From assembly GCF_042926695.1 (NCBI RefSeq), contig NZ_CP170642.1:2046001-2110000 (forward strand): 64,000 nucleotides of DNA, given 5' to 3'. This stretch comes from Lonepinella koalarum (GTDB lineage Bacteria; Pseudomonadota; Gammaproteobacteria; Enterobacterales; Pasteurellaceae). Shown piece after piece: positions 62,096-64,000 of the stretch; position 1 is the first letter of the stretch; each line of letters starts with the position of its first letter. The notes under the pieces were generated by a model. The model did no database searches. It saw only the letters and a program-made list of their open reading frames with translations, and was not told the origin of the DNA. The translations under genes were made by a program, and so were the position numbers.

Positions 62096-62857
62096 CTATT
62101 CTGTTTTAGTTCTCACCCATAAATCTGCATACTTCACAAAAGTGGAATGAGCGGATAACACCGCCAATAAAAATCCCTGTTTACCATCTAAAAATCCCGC
62201 TTTCAGTAAATACATTTTCACAAAGCAACCTACAGCATGCGTAACACCGTCCAAAAGACTGGCTGTTTTGCCCTGTGCCTGCCGTTGTTCCGCCCAGGCT
62301 TTGGCATAAGCAGCGGATTTTACTAAATAATGATGAATATTTTTATAGGTAAAATGAGCCAAATCGCCTGTTAATTTTTCGACCTTAGCACTACTTGGAT
62401 AATGCACTCGTTCATGCACTAATTCATCACCATATTTTGCATAATCGGTTTTATACAAACGTACTACATAATCAGGATACCAACCCGAATGACGGATTTC
62501 ACGCCCGAAAACCGTGCTTAAACGGTTGAGTTGATACACTGTATTTTCGGTATTTTTTTGCACCGCAGTTTGAATAGATTGTGCTAATTCGGTAGTAACA
62601 CGTTCATCGGCATCCAGCCATAATACATAATCACTGGTAACATATTGTTGAGCGAGCTGACGTTGTTTGCCAAAGCCTTGCCAATCCGTATGTTGATAAA
62701 ATTTTGCCCCATAAGATTGAGCAATTTGTGCAGTATTATCAGTGCTACCGCTGTCTAAAATCACGATTTCATTTACCCAATCTTTGACGGTGTCTAAGCA
62801 TTCCGCCAAATCTTGGCTTTCATTTTTCACAATCATTGCAACGGTGATGGTTGGCAT
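62096..62857 (-). CDS. LOS core glycosyltransferase (family 2, WaaE/LgtF-like)
   Basis: About 253 residues of a GT-A glycosyltransferase. The nucleotide-sugar fold begins ITVAMIVKNESQDLAECL, followed by EIVILDSGSTDNTAQIA and the metal-binding DXD-type YVLWLDADERV; the segments RHSGWYPDYVVRLY and DELVHERVHYP are characteristic of the WaaE/KdtX/LgtF group that adds glucose to heptose of the LOS inner core. The acceptor is inferred from family. The ATG at 62857 gives MPTITVAMIV; an upstream ATG at 62869 adds four residues. Confidence 0.85.
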   Translation of the reverse strand: MPTITVAMIVKNESQDLAECLDTVKDWVNEIVILDSGSTDNTAQIAQSYGAKFYQHTDWQGFGKQRQLAQQYVTSDYVLWLDADERVTTELAQSIQTAVQKNTENTVYQLNRLSTVFGREIRHSGWYPDYVVRLYKTDYAKYGDELVHERVHYPSSAKVEKLTGDLAHFTYKNIHHYLVKSAAYAKAWAEQRQAQGKTASLLDGVTHAVGCFVKMYLLKAGFLDGKQGFLLAVLSAHSTFVKYADLWVRTKTE

Positions 62858-62979
62858 AGTGTTTCTCATTTTGTAGGATAAAATTTTTCATTATTCTAAC
62901 CGCACTTTGTAGCAAAACCAACTAAATATCGCTATAATCAAATTGTTTATTCACATTAATTGACAAAAGGAAGATTAAC

Positions 62980-63507
62980 ATGGGCTTAGAAAGTGTACCA
63001 GCAGGCAAAGAATTACCAGATGATATTTATGTCGTGATTGAAATCCCTGCTAATTCAGATCCAATTAAATACGAAGTTGATAAAGAAACCGGCACATTAT
63101 TTGTTGACCGTTTTATGGCAACCGCAATGTTCTATCCAGCTAACTATGGTTATGTTAATAATACATTATCTTCTGACGGCGACCCTGTTGATGTATTAGT
63201 GCCAACCCCATATCCATTACAACCGGGTTCGGTGATTCGTTGCCGTCCAGTAGGTGTATTAAAAATGACTGATGAAGCGGGTGGTGATGCGAAAGTGGTC
63301 GCAGTTCCGCATACTAAATTAAGCAAAGAATACGATCACATTAAAGATGTAGGCGATTTACCAGCCTTATTAAAAGCGCAAATTCAGCATTTCTTTGAAA
63401 GCTATAAAGCACTAGAAGCGGGTAAATGGGTAAAAGTGGAAGGCTGGGGCGATGTAAACGAAGCTCGTCAAGAAATTTTAGACTCATTTGAGCGTGCGAA
63501 AAAATAA
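62980..63507 (+). CDS. ppa: Inorganic pyrophosphatase
   Basis: A 175-residue family I pyrophosphatase (E. coli: 176). The metal-binding signature SSDGDPVDVLVP near residue 65, the N-terminal VVIEIPANSDPIKYEVDK and the C-terminal HFFESYKALE segment are intact. It hydrolyses pyrophosphate to drive biosynthetic reactions. It has an AAAGGAAG ribosome-binding site and is followed by an intrinsic terminator-like hairpin, so it is monocistronic. Confidence 0.97.
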   Translation: MGLESVPAGKELPDDIYVVIEIPANSDPIKYEVDKETGTLFVDRFMATAMFYPANYGYVNNTLSSDGDPVDVLVPTPYPLQPGSVIRCRPVGVLKMTDEAGGDAKVVAVPHTKLSKEYDHIKDVGDLPALLKAQIQHFFESYKALEAGKWVKVEGWGDVNEARQEILDSFERAKK

Positions 63508-63517
63508 TTAGCTTATT

Positions 63518-63551
63518 ATGCCGTCTTATCTTGTTAAGGCGGTATTTTTTT
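63518..63551 (+). terminator. Terminator after ppa
   Basis: ATGCCGTCTTA and TTAAGGCGGTAT form a stem with G-U pairs and a 5-nt loop, followed by TTTTTTT. Confidence 0.7.
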
Positions 63552-63571
63552 GCCAAATTAGGGAAAATCAC

Positions 63572-64000
63572 ATGTTGAAACGCCAAAAGAAAATCGTTGC
63601 GACCTGTTGTGCGGTTGCGGTTTTAGTGAGCTGTGCAACCAGTACGGAAATAAACCAACAATCTGAAAGTCAGTATGCTCAAGTTTTAGCACAAGCTAGA
63701 CAGAAAGGCATATTAGATACCAGTTCTACTACATCAAAACGGGTACACAAAATCTTTCACGTAATGCAGCCTTATGCTGAACAAGAAAATAATACGGGTA
63801 CAAAATTTAACTGGCAAATTGCGGTGGTTAGAAGTAATGATCTGAATGCTTGGGCTATGCCCGGTGGTAAAATGATGTTCTATACTGGGTTGGTGGATAA
63901 ATTATCCTTAAGCGACGATGAAATTGCCACGGTAATGGGGCATGAAATGGCTCATGCATTAAAAGAACACGGCAAATCTTCACGTAATTTGGGTGTGTTC
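63572..64000 (+). CDS. M48-family metalloprotease lipoprotein, 5' part
   Basis: An open frame of 143 codons running off the window. The signal peptide MLKRQKKIVATCCAVAVLVS ends in a lipobox-like LVSC (Cys at 21). The segment NDLNAWAMPGGKMMFYTGLVDKL near residue 90 and the zinc-binding MGHEMAHALKEH (HExxH) near residue 130 identify an M48 (YggG/YcaL/LoiP-like) periplasmic protease. Such proteases act in outer-membrane protein quality control, a link to the rpoE locus by function only. The catalytic second-sphere residues are beyond the window. Confidence 0.85.
   Translation, partial: MLKRQKKIVATCCAVAVLVSCATSTEINQQSESQYAQVLAQARQKGILDTSSTTSKRVHKIFHVMQPYAEQENNTGTKFNWQIAVVRSNDLNAWAMPGGKMMFYTGLVDKLSLSDDEIATVMGHEMAHALKEHGKSSRNLGVF

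Overview
The window is chromosomal DNA of a gammaproteobacterium of the family Pasteurellaceae, from the clade that uses the Haemophilus influenzae type DNA uptake sequence. The core AAGTGCGGT and its complement recur throughout, inside genes, in spacers and as inverted pairs forming terminators. Low G+C, small spacers and gene content (PGdx peroxiredoxin-glutaredoxin hybrid, TrkH-HemG-rrn order, LuxS, Ndh) agree. I cannot fix the species from sequence alone; an intact rhamnose operon and the large 23S intervening sequence are the most distinguishing traits. No prophage, CRISPR array, plasmid gene or intact insertion sequence was seen.

Layout. 1-6000: the 5' end of waaA, tpiA, a GNAT acetyltransferase, yggT-yggU, sdhE, then the envelope-stress operon rpoE-rseA-rseB-rseC with a sigma-E type promoter. 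6000-13200: a complete L-rhamnose catabolic locus (rhaS divergent from rhaBAD-rhaT-fucO-rhaM) with a CRP site. 13200-20000: a frameshifted exported protein gene, then a complete rRNA operon on the minus strand (16S, tRNA-Glu, 23S, 5S) with tandem promoters, boxA elements and processing stems. The 23S gene has an intervening sequence of about 430 nt in helix 45 that carries a broken four-helix-bundle ORF. 20000-33600: trkH-hemG, tusA, ndh, a YceK-like lipoprotein, rep, three tRNAs, a non-coding repeat, yqaB with a decayed yqaA relic, luxS, purT, trmO, menA, rraA and a DASS transporter with a 9-G tract. 33700-39900: a metal/siderophore-type uptake island (two ABC-exporter-fold proteins, a TonB-dependent receptor and a DUF4405 membrane protein). 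39900-55800: a phosphohexomutase, EamA transporter, ClcA, DusA, a DUF3861 protein, a haem receptor with a Fur box, an ABC exporter, an MFS transporter, fabR-oxyR, the OxyR-linked peroxiredoxin, recQ and cyaY. 55900-64000: a 53-residue small gene, lptM, lysA, a GST, murB, hupA, yjaG, hemE, a pair of small membrane protein genes, an LOS-type glycosyltransferase, ppa and the 5' part of an M48 lipoprotein protease.

How it works together. Rhamnose is imported (RhaT), anomerised (RhaM), isomerised (RhaA), phosphorylated (RhaB) and cleaved (RhaD), and the lactaldehyde is reduced by FucO. Two TonB-dependent receptors plus ABC proteins serve iron or haem acquisition, while HemE, HemG, CyaY, Ndh and MenA serve haem synthesis, iron-sulfur handling and menaquinone respiration. 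OxyR and the divergent PGdx gene form a peroxide-response pair with a candidate OxyR site. The most unusual structure is the rRNA operon: the stem closing the 23S intervening sequence is built from the same repeat module that flanks the mature rRNAs in the spacers.
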